DNA from: Streptomyces sclerotialus
GTDB lineage: Bacteria > Actinomycetota > Actinomycetes > Streptomycetales > Streptomycetaceae
Direction of reading: 5' to 3'
NCBI GenBank assembly: GCA_000719105.1
Contig: JODX01000025.1
Coordinates: 14,080 to 78,079, forward strand
Length of the DNA stretch: 64,000 nucleotides
In this document: positions 1 to 7,110 of the stretch, one piece after another
Layout: each line of letters opens with the position of its first letter
How positions within the stretch are numbered: position 1 is the stretch's first letter
Translations under genes and position numbers: made by a program
The notes under the pieces: generated by a model
The model's database searches: none
What the model was told of the DNA's origin: nothing
Seen by the model: only the letters and a program-made list of their open reading frames with translations

Positions 1-421
1 CGGCCGCGACCGAGCGCAGCAGCGACTGGATCTCGCGGACCACGCGCTTGACGGTGGGTGCCCCGGAACTCGTCGTCGACTGCGTTGTGTTGCTCAGGAC
101 CGAGCCCCCCTGTGACTTCTTGATCTCGTCCATGCGCTGGGTCGCCTCCGCGGCGCTCACACTGCCGTCCGCGACCTGACTCGCGAGATCCTGCAGCAGC
201 TGCACCCGCTGGACCACCGCAGGGTTCCCGATCTTCGCGCGCTGACCGCTCATCAGCTGCGACAGCATCGGCGCGGAGAGACCCAGTACCCCTGCCAGAC
301 GTGCCTGGTTGAGACCCAGGTCGTCGATGAGCCTACGGAAGAGCGCCCCCAACGGCTCCCCGTACCAGTTCCGCTGCAGCTCCCGGGCTCTTGCGGTTGC
401 TTCCTGCTGTGCGGCGTCCAT
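1..421 (-). CDS. Helix-turn-helix DNA-binding protein (3' end cut by window edge)
   Basis: Not recognised by name. Reading leftward from an ATG at 421 there is an open frame beginning MDAAQQEATARARELQ. It contains a helix-turn-helix at roughly residues 34-57 (LNQARLAGVLGLSAPMLSQL), followed by helical, Gln-rich sequence and a Ser/Thr-rich linker around residues 105-125. The frame is still open at base 1, so the C-terminus is missing. A GGGGAG ribosome site sits 6 nt before the ATG. The fold is that of XRE/lambda-repressor-like regulators; no ligand or enzymatic domain is visible in the part present. The leader carries a near-perfect dyad (450-473), which suggests autoregulation. Confident that it is coding and DNA-binding; the target is unknown. 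Confidence 0.75.
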   Translation of the reverse strand, partial: MDAAQQEATARARELQRNWYGEPLGALFRRLIDDLGLNQARLAGVLGLSAPMLSQLMSGQRAKIGNPAVVQRVQLLQDLASQVADGSVSAAEATQRMDEIKKSQGGSVLSNTTQSTTSSGAPTVKRVVREIQSLLRSVAA

Positions 422-449
422 TGCGTCTCCCCATCGCTTCCCCAAAAAC

Positions 450-473
450 CGTGGTTCGCTGTAGCGAACCACG
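450..473. promoter_or_regulatory. Palindromic operator candidate upstream of the HTH gene
   Basis: Two perfect 11-bp arms (CGTGGTTCGCT and AGCGAACCACG) are separated by GT. The dyad lies 29 bp upstream of the start codon of the minus-strand HTH gene. No T-run follows it on either side, so an operator is likelier than a terminator. Autoregulation is inferred. Confidence 0.5.
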
Positions 474-603
474 ACGTGCATCTTACGGAGAGTGGTTGTT
501 CACGGGGACCCCCAATCTTTTTGCGGAATCCCGGGGGTGAACCGGTACTCTGGTCTGCGGCGCCCTCCGGTCGTGAAGTTCTCCGGGTGGACGCTTCTCT
601 TGA

Positions 604-676
604 GGGGCCTTAGCTCAGTTGGTAGAGCGCTGTCTTTGCATGGCAGATGTCAGGGGTTCGACTCCCCTAGGCTCCA
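604..676 (+). tRNA. tRNA-Ala (anticodon TGC)
   Basis: A complete cloverleaf is visible. The 7-bp acceptor stem is GGGGCCT/AGGCTCC with one G-T pair. The D arm has AGTTGGTA in its loop, the anticodon loop TTTGCAT sits on a CTGTC/GGCAG stem, and the T arm carries GGTTCGACTCC. Discriminator is A at 676 and CCA is not encoded. A strong hairpin with a T-run follows directly. The gene stands alone, transcribed rightwards between the HTH gene and the DUF5324 gene. Confidence 0.97.
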
Positions 677-684
677 CACACCGC

Positions 685-726
685 AACCGGCCCGGTCGCT
701 CCTCGGCGACCGGGCCGGTTCTTTTC
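685..726 (+). terminator. Rho-independent terminator of tRNA-Ala
   Basis: A perfect 14-bp stem (685-698 with 707-720, starting AACCGGCCCGG), an 8-nt loop, then CTTTTC. It begins 9 nt after the tRNA 3' end. Confidence 0.85.
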
Positions 727-963
727 GTGCGGGTGGCGCGATGGAAGGGTCTTCGGGGCTCTGGGCCGCGGAGCGGCTGGCGTCATCGCGATCGTGATGC
801 GTGCCGGGGCCGCGAGATCGGGCGGTATGCGGTGGAAGAAGGGGGAACGCGTCTTTCGTTATACGCATCTGCGAAAACCGTGGATCCGGCCATGGCAGGG
901 GAGCGAGCGGTGCAGGCAGGATACTTTCTGTGACAGAGCCTGTGCGCTCCGTCGCGGTGCGCT

Positions 964-977
964 GTTTCACGTGAAAC
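964..977. promoter_or_regulatory. parS: parS centromere site (ParB binding)
   Basis: GTTTCACGTGAAAC is an exact match to the Streptomyces parS consensus, here inside a 20-bp perfect palindrome (961-980). In Streptomyces such sites cluster around oriC and are bound by ParB for chromosome segregation. The site overlaps the distal arm of the DUF5324 terminator (976-1025). Confidence 0.9.
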
Positions 978-1025
978 AGCGCGGTGGGGCAGAGGCATCC
1001 CGAGTCCTCTGCCCCACCGCGCTGT
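976..1025 (-). terminator. Terminator of the DUF5324 gene
   Basis: Perfect 20-bp stem (976-995 with 1006-1025, core GCGGTGGGGCAGAGG) around a 10-nt loop, 24 nt past the DUF5324 stop codon. Its distal arm shares two bases with parS. No T-run is present, which is common in Streptomyces. Confidence 0.7.
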
Positions 1026-1049
1026 TGAGCGGGGTCGATACCGCGCGAA

Positions 1050-1751
1050 TCAGGGGCGGTCGTCCCGCTTCGCCGATTCCTCCTCGGCCTGCTTGGCCTG
1101 GACCTCGGGATCGAGGACGGCCTGGCCGCTGCCGTCCACGGAGGTGAGACGGCCGGTGTCGGGCACCTCGGTCGCGGCGGGGGGCTCGACCAGCCAGTCG
1201 GGGTTGGCCTGCTTGGCCCACCACTTCCAGGCGACGATGGCGCCGCCCGCCAGGAGGCTCAGGACGGCCATTCCCTTGACGAGACGTGCGGCCCTGGCTC
1301 GCCGCTCGTGCCGGCGGACCAGTCGCTGGATCTCCTTGGGTGACACCTGCCCCCGCAGCGCGGCCAGCGCCGCGGCCCCGCGGGACGCGGCCTCCTCCCG
1401 GACGGGCCCGGCCGCGGCCATGGCGCGTTCCATGCGAGGAGCGGTGAAGTCCGCGGCCTGGCGGGCCGCCTTACGCGTGCGGACAGCGGCCTCGTGTGCC
1501 GCTGCGTCCACCTTCGGCGGCACATGGGTGCGGGCCTGCTCCAGGCGTGGGGCCACAAGGGCGTCGTACTGGAGCCGTGCCTGGTCCGCGGCCTGCGACA
1601 CCTTCGGTGCGAGCCGCACACGTGCCTCGTGCGTGTAGTGAGCGGCCCTGTCCTTGGCCGTGTCGGCGTAGGGCGCCACCACTTCCGCGGCGTGCCGCAC
1701 GCTGTCCTTCGCCGACTCGGCCGCTGCGCGCACGCTGTCTTTGCGTGTCAC
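1050..1751 (-). CDS. DUF5324 family membrane protein
   Basis: A 233-aa protein from a GTG preceded by GAGGAGGAGG. Residues 1-150 are Ala/Arg/Glu-rich amphipathic helix with repeated AAE, AAR and APR segments, probably a long coiled stalk. One membrane helix follows at about 160-176 (GMAVLSLLAGGAIVAWKWW), then a short acidic/basic tail ending KRDDRP. Composition and architecture match the actinobacterial DUF5324 family, whose function is not known. It lies between tRNA-Ala and the cyclophilin gene and is transcribed away from the latter. The stalk-plus-membrane-helix layout suggests an envelope-associated role, but that is inference. Confidence 0.8.
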   Translation of the reverse strand: MTRKDSVRAAAESAKDSVRHAAEVVAPYADTAKDRAAHYTHEARVRLAPKVSQAADQARLQYDALVAPRLEQARTHVPPKVDAAAHEAAVRTRKAARQAADFTAPRMERAMAAAGPVREEAASRGAAALAALRGQVSPKEIQRLVRRHERRARAARLVKGMAVLSLLAGGAIVAWKWWAKQANPDWLVEPPAATEVPDTGRLTSVDGSGQAVLDPEVQAKQAEEESAKRDDRP

Positions 1752-2279
1752 GGGATCCTCCTCCTCGGTGGCGTACGGTATTTCGACTTTCCACCCTTTT
1801 ACGGATCATGCCTGCCCAAGGGCTTCCGGGCATGTGAGGGCGGGCATCCGGGTGGGGAGTCCGGCTGGGCGTCCGGGCCCCGGTCGACGTTCCCCGGTGG
1901 ACCGACGCGGTTCTGGGTGCTGTCGAGGGGGTGCCGGGCAGGTCGACCGCGGGAGACGATCACGTGCGATAGCCGATGAATACGGGGCAACGGGCGCTTG
2001 TCGACGACAATGCCACGGATCGACGTGACGCGCTGCTGTCCTGCGTGACTCGACCGGTTTTCTCGGAGAAGGCCGGAGACTCGCGGGGACGACCGGCTCC
2101 CCGGGGCGCCACCGGAAGTGGCTCCTGCGGCACTCCGTACGCCCTTCAGAGGTGCGGTGGGACGTCGTCGCGGCCGTGAGCGCGAGACATGCGTGTTCGC
2201 CTGGATGTGGTGGCCGGGCGACGCACGGCGCCGTCCGTGCGAGGATCGGGGGGTCACAGAGGACAACGGAAGGCAGATC
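1752..2279. other. Divergent intergenic region, no gene seen
   Basis: 528 bp between the divergent DUF5324 and cyclophilin genes. It must hold both promoters, but I cannot place a convincing -10/-35 pair. Open frames here have no ribosome site and no recognisable protein. Confidence 0.5.
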
Positions 2280-2813
2280 GTGGCTGAGCAGCTTTACGCC
2301 ACCCTGAAGACCAACCAGGGCGACATCGAGGTACGGCTCCTGCCGGACCAGGCGCCCAAGACGGTCCGTAACTTCGTCGAGCTCGCCCAGGGCGAGCGTG
2401 AGTGGGTCAATCCGGCCACCGGCCAGAAGTCCACGGACAAGCTCTACGACGGCACGGTCTTCCACCGGGTGATCAGCGGATTCATGATCCAGGGCGGTGA
2501 CCCGCTGGGCAACGGCACGGGTGGCCCCGGCTACCAGTTCGAGGACGAGTTCCACCCGGAGCTCGCCTTCGACAAGCCCTACCTGCTGGCCATGGCGAAC
2601 GCCGGCCCGGGCACCAACGGCTCGCAGTTCTTCATCACGGTCTCCGCGACGACCTGGCTGAACCGCAAGCACACCATCTTCGGTGAGGTCACGGACGCGG
2701 CCAGCCAGAAGGTCGTGGACAGCATCGCCACCACCCAGACCAACCCGCGCACCGACCGGCCGGTCAACGACGTGGTCATCGAGTCGGTCGTCGTGGAGAC
2801 CCGCGAGGGCTGA
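2280..2813 (+). CDS. Peptidyl-prolyl cis-trans isomerase, cyclophilin type
   Basis: A 177-aa single-domain cyclophilin that isomerises prolyl peptide bonds, probably cytosolic since no signal peptide is present. The chosen GTG at 2280 gives VAEQLYATLKTNQGDIEVRL, the usual start for this family, with GGAAG upstream; an in-frame extension further upstream has no family match. Cyclophilin signatures are intact: FHRVISGFMIQGGDP with the catalytic Arg, MANAGPGTNGSQFFIT, and WLNRKHTIFGEV. A loop with WVNPATGQKSTDKLYDG between strands is typical of actinobacterial members. It stands before the rhomboid gene in the same direction with a hairpin between them. Confidence 0.93.
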   Translation: MAEQLYATLKTNQGDIEVRLLPDQAPKTVRNFVELAQGEREWVNPATGQKSTDKLYDGTVFHRVISGFMIQGGDPLGNGTGGPGYQFEDEFHPELAFDKPYLLAMANAGPGTNGSQFFITVSATTWLNRKHTIFGEVTDAASQKVVDSIATTQTNPRTDRPVNDVVIESVVVETREG

Positions 2814-2908
2814 GTCCGGCAGGGCCGGGTCCGTCAGGGCCGAGCCCCCGGAGAGCCGGGTTCACAGGGCCGTGCCCCGAGGGAGCGCAGTGCCCGAAGG
2901 GAACCATT

Positions 2909-2940
2909 CGCCCCGCTCAACCGTAAGGATGAGCGGGGCG
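2909..2940 (+). terminator. Hairpin between cyclophilin and rhomboid genes
   Basis: An 11-bp perfect stem (2909-2919 with 2930-2940, CGCCCCGCTCA) around a 10-nt loop. No T-run follows. Likely a terminator of the cyclophilin transcript. Confidence 0.5.
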
Positions 2941-3006
2941 CGGCGCTGCGCGGGCGGACTCCGTGCCGCCCCGCCATGTGCCGACGCAGGAGGATGAGGG
3001 GACCCC

Positions 3007-3948
3007 ATGGACCAGGCGCCAGGCAGCCCACAGGGCCCGCAGGGGCCCCAGGACCCAGGACCGCAGGACCCGGGACCGCAGGGCGCCCACAACCTGCCCG
3101 GCTGCTACCGGCACCCGGACCGTGAGACCGGTGTGCGCTGCACCCGGTGCGAGCGGCCCATCTGCCCCGACTGCATGGTCAGCGCCTCGGTGGGCTTCCA
3201 GTGTCCCGAGTGTGTCCGTGGGGGATCCGGCACCGGCCATGCGCCGTCCGCCTCCGCGCCGCGTACGCTCGCCGGCGGCACCGTCACCGCCGACCCCCGC
3301 CTGGTGACCAAGATCCTCCTGGGGATCAACCTGCTGGTCTTCCTGGTCCAGATGTCGCTGGGGGACGAGTTCACCGACCGGTTCGACCTCCTCGGCCGTG
3401 CCTACGTGCCGTGGCTGGACTCGGGCTCGTTGCAGGGCGTCGCGGAGGGGCAGTGGTACCGGCTGCTGACGGCGATGTTCCTGCACGGCAGCTATATCCA
3501 CATCATGTTCAACATGCTGAGCCTGTGGTGGATCGGCGGTCCCCTGGAGGCGGCGCTCGGCCGTGCCCGCTACCTCGCCCTCTACCTGGTCTCGGGCCTC
3601 GCGGGAAGCGCGCTCACGTATCTGCTCGCCGAACCCAATCAGCCGTCGCTGGGCGCCTCCGGCGCGATCTTCGGGATGTTCGGTGCCACCGCCGTTCTGC
3701 TGCGGCGGCTGAAGTACGACATGCGCCCGGTCGTCATCCTGCTGGTGATCAACCTGATCATCACGTTCGGGTGGGGCAACATCGCCTGGGAGGCCCACAT
3801 CGGCGGTCTCGTCGGCGGTGTCCTCATCGGCTACGCGATGGTCCACGCCCCCCGCGAGCGGCGGGCGTTGGTCCAGTACGGAGTCTGTGCGCTGGTCCTG
3901 GTCGTCGTGGTGGTCATGACGATTGTCAGGACGGCTCAGCTCGTCTGA
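3007..3948 (+). CDS. Rhomboid family intramembrane serine protease with N-terminal zinc finger
   Basis: A 313-aa membrane protein. Residues 7-27 are Pro/Gln/Gly repeats. Residues 33-69 form a B-box-like zinc-binding module with paired Cys and His (CYRH, CTRC, CPDC, CPEC). The rhomboid fold spans about 100-280, with HIMFN (His165, Asn169) in helix 2, catalytic Ser218 in GASGA and catalytic His264 in EAHIGG. A further hydrophobic helix at about 291-307 makes a 6+1 topology. Rhomboids cleave membrane-anchored substrates within the bilayer; the substrate here is unknown. The zinc finger may recruit substrate or partner. ATG at 3007 follows GGAGGATGAGGGG. Confidence 0.93.
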   Translation: MDQAPGSPQGPQGPQDPGPQDPGPQGAHNLPGCYRHPDRETGVRCTRCERPICPDCMVSASVGFQCPECVRGGSGTGHAPSASAPRTLAGGTVTADPRLVTKILLGINLLVFLVQMSLGDEFTDRFDLLGRAYVPWLDSGSLQGVAEGQWYRLLTAMFLHGSYIHIMFNMLSLWWIGGPLEAALGRARYLALYLVSGLAGSALTYLLAEPNQPSLGASGAIFGMFGATAVLLRRLKYDMRPVVILLVINLIITFGWGNIAWEAHIGGLVGGVLIGYAMVHAPRERRALVQYGVCALVLVVVVVMTIVRTAQLV

Positions 3949-3979
3949 GGAAAACGCCTGGCGGTACCGGCCGCCGCCG

Positions 3980-4180
3980 TTGTCCACAGATGGTGGTGGA
4001 TCTTGTGCATACGGTACGGCAACAGGTGTGCCCCCTGTCGCTCACCCGTGTTTCCGCAGGTGAGGCAGGGGGCGAACGTTTTTGCGATTGACGGTAGGTC
4101 TGTCGTACCGGCGTCAATGCCGGGACGGTTATCCACAGATCGTCGTTTCTTTTCCCCATGTGGAAAACGCCTGTGGATAA
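3980..4180. promoter_or_regulatory. Cluster of four DnaA boxes between convergent genes
   Basis: TTGTCCACA at 3980-3988 (+), TTATCCACA at 4129-4137 (+), TTTTCCACA at 4159-4167 (-, one mismatch to the Streptomyces consensus) and TTATCCACA at 4172-4180 (-). The 4128-4138 and 4171-4181 elements form an 11-bp inverted repeat. The region separates two convergent genes, so promoter control is unlikely; a DnaA-binding or titration site near oriC is the best reading. Confidence 0.6.
4030..4083 (+). terminator. Rho-independent terminator of the rhomboid gene
   Basis: An 8-bp outer stem (GCCCCCTG with CAGGGGGC) and a 6-bp inner stem (CTCACC with GGTGAG) are separated by a small internal loop. The hairpin (4030-4073) is followed by CGTTTTT at 4078-4083. 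Confidence 0.7.
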
Positions 4181-4262
4181 CTCTGCGAGGGGCCGTGGGC
4201 AGAGCTCGCGGACGGATGGCGGACAGGCCCGGCAAGGGCCTGTGTTCACCAGGAGGCGGCCG

Positions 4263-4517
4263 TCACTTCCACTGTGTGGAGACGCCGAATCCGGCCGCGA
4301 TGAAGCCGAAGCCGACCACGATGTTCCAGTTGCCGAGCGAGTCGATGGGCATCGAGCCGTCGGTCACGTAGAAGACGACGATCCAGGCCAGGCCGATGAG
4401 GAACAGCGCCAGCATGACCGGGGCGACCCAGCTGCGGCTGCTCAGCTTGATGTTCGCCGCCTGCTTCGTCGGCGGCGGCGTGTAGTCGGCCTTCTTGCGG
4501 ATACGTGACTTCGGCAC
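4263..4517 (-). CDS. crgA: Cell division protein CrgA
   Basis: An 84-aa protein from GTG 4517, with AGGAGAG upstream. It begins [16 protein letters not shown] and has two membrane helices at about 32-51 and 64-80, ending GFGVSTQWK. This is the length and sequence pattern of Streptomyces CrgA, a small membrane protein that inhibits or coordinates FtsZ-ring assembly during sporulation septation and interacts with the divisome. An in-frame extension to 4586 lacks a ribosome site and was not used. It is divergent from the DUF881 gene, with 141 bp between for both promoters. Confidence 0.96.
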   Translation of the reverse strand: MPKSRIRKKADYTPPPTKQAANIKLSSRSWVAPVMLALFLIGLAWIVVFYVTDGSMPIDSLGNWNIVVGFGFIAAGFGVSTQWK

Positions 4518-4658
4518 GAGGGTCTCTCCTGTCGATGCGCTGCGTGGCCGCGCAGGGAACTGGGGCGGGTGCCGGGGCAGAGTCACGGGGACACTGATCG
4601 TTCCCCCTGGCGTCCGTTAGCGTAGTGCTTCCGCGGCGCCGAAGGAGATAAGGGTACG

Positions 4659-5573
4659 TTGAGCAATTCCGCCGACACACCCGGGGCGGGGTCGGGCGAC
4701 TCGTCCGACGGGCGTTCCGTGCCCCTCCCGGAGCTGGCTTCCGCAGCCTTCCCGGCCTCCACCCAGGACGCCGAGACCCGGAACACCGAGACGCAGGGCT
4801 CCGGTTCCGTCGGGGCGGGCCGGGCACCGAGCCCGACGGCCGGGCGCCGTTTCCCGCCCGTCCGCATCCTCACCGTCGCCGTTTTCGCCCTGGCGGGCCT
4901 CATCTTCTTCACCAGCTTCCACACGGCCAAGGGCACCGACATCCGCACCGACGCCTCCCTGCTGAAGCTCTCCGACCTCATCCACGAGCGCAGCCAGGAG
5001 AACGCCCGGCTCGACGAGTCCAACGCGGTTCTCCGTGACGACGTCGAGGCCCTCGCCGAACGGGACAACGGCGGCACGAAGGCCGACGACGAGCGCCTCG
5101 ACGGCCTGGAGAAGGAGGCGGGCACCCAGAAGCTCAAGGGCGAGGCGATCACGGTCACGCTGAACGACGCACCGCCGGACGCCACCGCCAAGCTCCCCGG
5201 CTACCCCGAGCCGCAGCCCGACTACCTGGTCATCCACCAGCAGGACCTGCAGGCCGTGGTGAACGCCCTGTGGGAGGGCGGAGCCGAGGGCATCAAGGTC
5301 ATGGACCAGCGGCTGATCTCCACCAGCGCTGTGCGCTGCGTCGGCAACACGCTGATCCTCCAGGGCCGCGTCTACTCGCCGCCGTACACGATCCAGGCCG
5401 TCGGCGACCCGGAGAAGCTGCAGAATGCGCTGGCCGCCTCGCCCGCGATCCAGAACTACATGGTGTACGTCAACGTCTACGGTCTCGGCTGGAAAGTCAC
5501 CGAGGACGGCCGGGTGACTCTCCCCGGCTACTCGGGCACAGTGGACCTGCACCACGCGAAACCCGTCGAGTAG
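4659..5573 (+). CDS. DUF881 family membrane-anchored protein
   Basis: A 304-aa protein from a TTG start with GAAGGAGATAAGG upstream. Residues 1-66 are a disordered Ser/Ala/Glu-rich cytosolic tail. A single membrane helix at about 70-86 is followed by a heptad-like coiled coil (SDLIHERSQENARLDESN...) and then the extracytoplasmic DUF881 domain to the end. DUF881 proteins are conserved next to crgA and sortase genes in actinobacteria and are thought to act at the division or cell-wall machinery; the biochemical role is not known. The following sortase starts 34 nt downstream, probably in the same transcript. Confidence 0.85.
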   Translation: MSNSADTPGAGSGDSSDGRSVPLPELASAAFPASTQDAETRNTETQGSGSVGAGRAPSPTAGRRFPPVRILTVAVFALAGLIFFTSFHTAKGTDIRTDASLLKLSDLIHERSQENARLDESNAVLRDDVEALAERDNGGTKADDERLDGLEKEAGTQKLKGEAITVTLNDAPPDATAKLPGYPEPQPDYLVIHQQDLQAVVNALWEGGAEGIKVMDQRLISTSAVRCVGNTLILQGRVYSPPYTIQAVGDPEKLQNALAASPAIQNYMVYVNVYGLGWKVTEDGRVTLPGYSGTVDLHHAKPVE

Positions 5574-5607
5574 GGCGGGCAGATCTCGGTCCTTCCAGGA
5601 GCTGCCG

Positions 5608-6261
5608 GTGCGCTTGATCGTCAGGACCGTCAGCGAACTGTGCATGACTGCCGGCGCACTGATCGTCCTCTTCGTGGCCTATGTGCTGTTCTGGACCGGC
5701 GTGGACGCCGACAACGAGATGGACCGGCAGGTCGAGTCGCTGAAGCAGCAGTGGGCGGAGGACGGCCGGAAGCCCGCCGCCGCGCCCTACAGGGACGGCA
5801 GGCCCTTCGCCCTCATGTACATCCCGCGTCTTGGTTTCACGTGGAACAAGCCCGTACTCGAAGGAACCCGTACGAGCACCCTGAAGAAGGGCCTCGGGCA
5901 CTACGCGGCGACCGCCCGGCTCGGCGGGCAGGGGAACTTCGCGGTCGCCGGCCACCGCCGCACATACGGCGACCCCTTCAAGGACTTCCCCGAGCTGCGC
6001 CGGGGCGACGCGGTGGTCCTCTCGGACGGGACGACCTGGTTCACGTATCGGATCGACAAAGGACCGTACAAAACTCTGCCCGCGGACATCCAGGTGATCG
6101 ACCCTGTCCCACGGAAGTCCGGGTACACCCGTCCGGGCCGCTACCTGACGCTCACCACCTGCGATCCGGAGTGGGGGCACAGCCATCGGCTGATCGTGTG
6201 GGCGCACCTGGAATCCACTCAGCCCGTGGACGCCGGGAAACCTGAGGCGTTACGCCGTTAG
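5608..6261 (+). CDS. Class E sortase (first of three)
   Basis: A 217-aa membrane transpeptidase. The GTG at 5608 is preceded by CCAGGAG. There is a short N-terminal membrane helix (about 10-29) and a sortase domain with catalytic His116 (AVAGHRRTYG), Cys185 in TLTTCDPEWG and Arg194 in SHRLIVWAH. Sortases cleave a sorting signal and attach the protein to peptidoglycan; class E enzymes in Streptomyces prefer LAXTG and anchor long chaplins. No LAXTG protein is encoded in this window. It lacks the long cytosolic N-terminus of the second sortase. It sits between the DUF881 gene and a 53-aa membrane protein gene. A degenerate parS lies within it. Confidence 0.9.
   Translation: MRLIVRTVSELCMTAGALIVLFVAYVLFWTGVDADNEMDRQVESLKQQWAEDGRKPAAAPYRDGRPFALMYIPRLGFTWNKPVLEGTRTSTLKKGLGHYAATARLGGQGNFAVAGHRRTYGDPFKDFPELRRGDAVVLSDGTTWFTYRIDKGPYKTLPADIQVIDPVPRKSGYTRPGRYLTLTTCDPEWGHSHRLIVWAHLESTQPVDAGKPEALRR
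5834..5847. promoter_or_regulatory. Degenerate parS-like site inside the first sortase gene
   Basis: GTTTCACGTGGAAC matches the parS consensus at 13 of 14 positions (A to G at position 11). Single-mismatch sites are known among Streptomyces parS copies, but being in coding sequence it could also be chance. Confidence 0.5.
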
Positions 6262-6313
6262 TCTGGTGGGGCACGGCCTGAGTCCGGTGCCGTGGGGTGA
6301 GGGAAGGGACGGC

Positions 6314-6475
6314 ATGTACGGCTGGATCTGGCGGCATCTGCCGGGTAACGCATGGGTGAGGGCGCTGATCTCCCTCCTACTGATCCTGGCCGTGGTCTAC
6401 GTCCTCTTCCAGTACGTCTTCCCGTGGGCCGAGCCCTTGCTGCCCTTCAACGATGTGACGGTGGACGACCAGTGA
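6314..6475 (+). CDS. Small membrane protein (53 aa)
   Basis: A 53-residue protein from ATG 6314 with GAGGGAAGGGACGGC just upstream; a longer reading from 6266 has no ribosome site. It begins MYGWIWRHLPGNAW, has one membrane helix at about 17-36 (ALISLLLILAVVYVLFQYVF) and a short acidic tail. It overlaps the pabA start by 4 nt (GTGA), so it is translationally coupled. Function is not known. Its place inside the sortase cluster suggests an envelope role. Confidence 0.8.
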   Translation: MYGWIWRHLPGNAWVRALISLLLILAVVYVLFQYVFPWAEPLLPFNDVTVDDQ

Positions 6476-7110
6476 GTGCCCGCATCCTTGTCGTGGACAA
6501 CTACGACAGCTTCGTCTTCAACCTGGTCCAGTACCTGTACCAGCTCGGCGCCGAGTGCGAGGTGCTGCGCAACGACGAGGTGACCACCGCGCACGCGCAG
6601 GACCACTTCGACGGCGTGCTGCTCTCGCCCGGTCCGGGCACGCCCGAGCAGGCCGGCGTCTGCGTCGACATGGTCCGCCACTGCGCGGACACCGGCGTGC
6701 CCGTCTTCGGCGTCTGTCTCGGCATGCAGTCCATCCAGGTCGCGTACGGCGGTGTCGTGGACCGCGCGCCCCAGCTGCTGCACGGCAAGACCTCGCCCGT
6801 CGACCACGAGGGCCGGGGCGTCTTCACCGGGCTGCCCTCCCCCTTCACCGCGACCCGCTATCACTCGCTGGCCGCCGAGCCCGCGACCGTGCCGGACGCG
6901 CTGGAGGTCACGGCACGCACCCAGGACGGGATCATCATGGGCCTGAGGCACCGCGAGCTCCCGGTCGAGGGGGTGCAGTTCCACCCCGAGTCGGTGCTGA
7001 CCGAACACGGCCACCGGATGCTGGCCAACTGGCTGGTGGAGTGCGGTGACCAGGGCGCCGTGGAGCGCTCGGCGGGGCTTGCCCCGGTGGTGGGCAGGGC
7101 CACGGCGTGA
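6472..7110 (+). CDS. pabA: Glutamine amidotransferase, aminodeoxychorismate/anthranilate synthase component II
   Basis: A 212-aa class I glutaminase that releases ammonia from glutamine for a chorismate-using partner, feeding folate (aminodeoxychorismate) or tryptophan (anthranilate) synthesis. The GTG at 6472 overlaps the previous stop. The oxyanion motif LLSPGPGTP is at 50-58, nucleophile Cys82 in GVCLGMQ, and His171/Glu173 in FHPES. The synthase component I is not in the window, so PabA and TrpG cannot be separated firmly. It is embedded between sortase genes with 4-nt overlaps on both sides, a conserved but functionally unexplained arrangement. Confidence 0.92.
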   Translation: MSARILVVDNYDSFVFNLVQYLYQLGAECEVLRNDEVTTAHAQDHFDGVLLSPGPGTPEQAGVCVDMVRHCADTGVPVFGVCLGMQSIQVAYGGVVDRAPQLLHGKTSPVDHEGRGVFTGLPSPFTATRYHSLAAEPATVPDALEVTARTQDGIIMGLRHRELPVEGVQFHPESVLTEHGHRMLANWLVECGDQGAVERSAGLAPVVGRATA

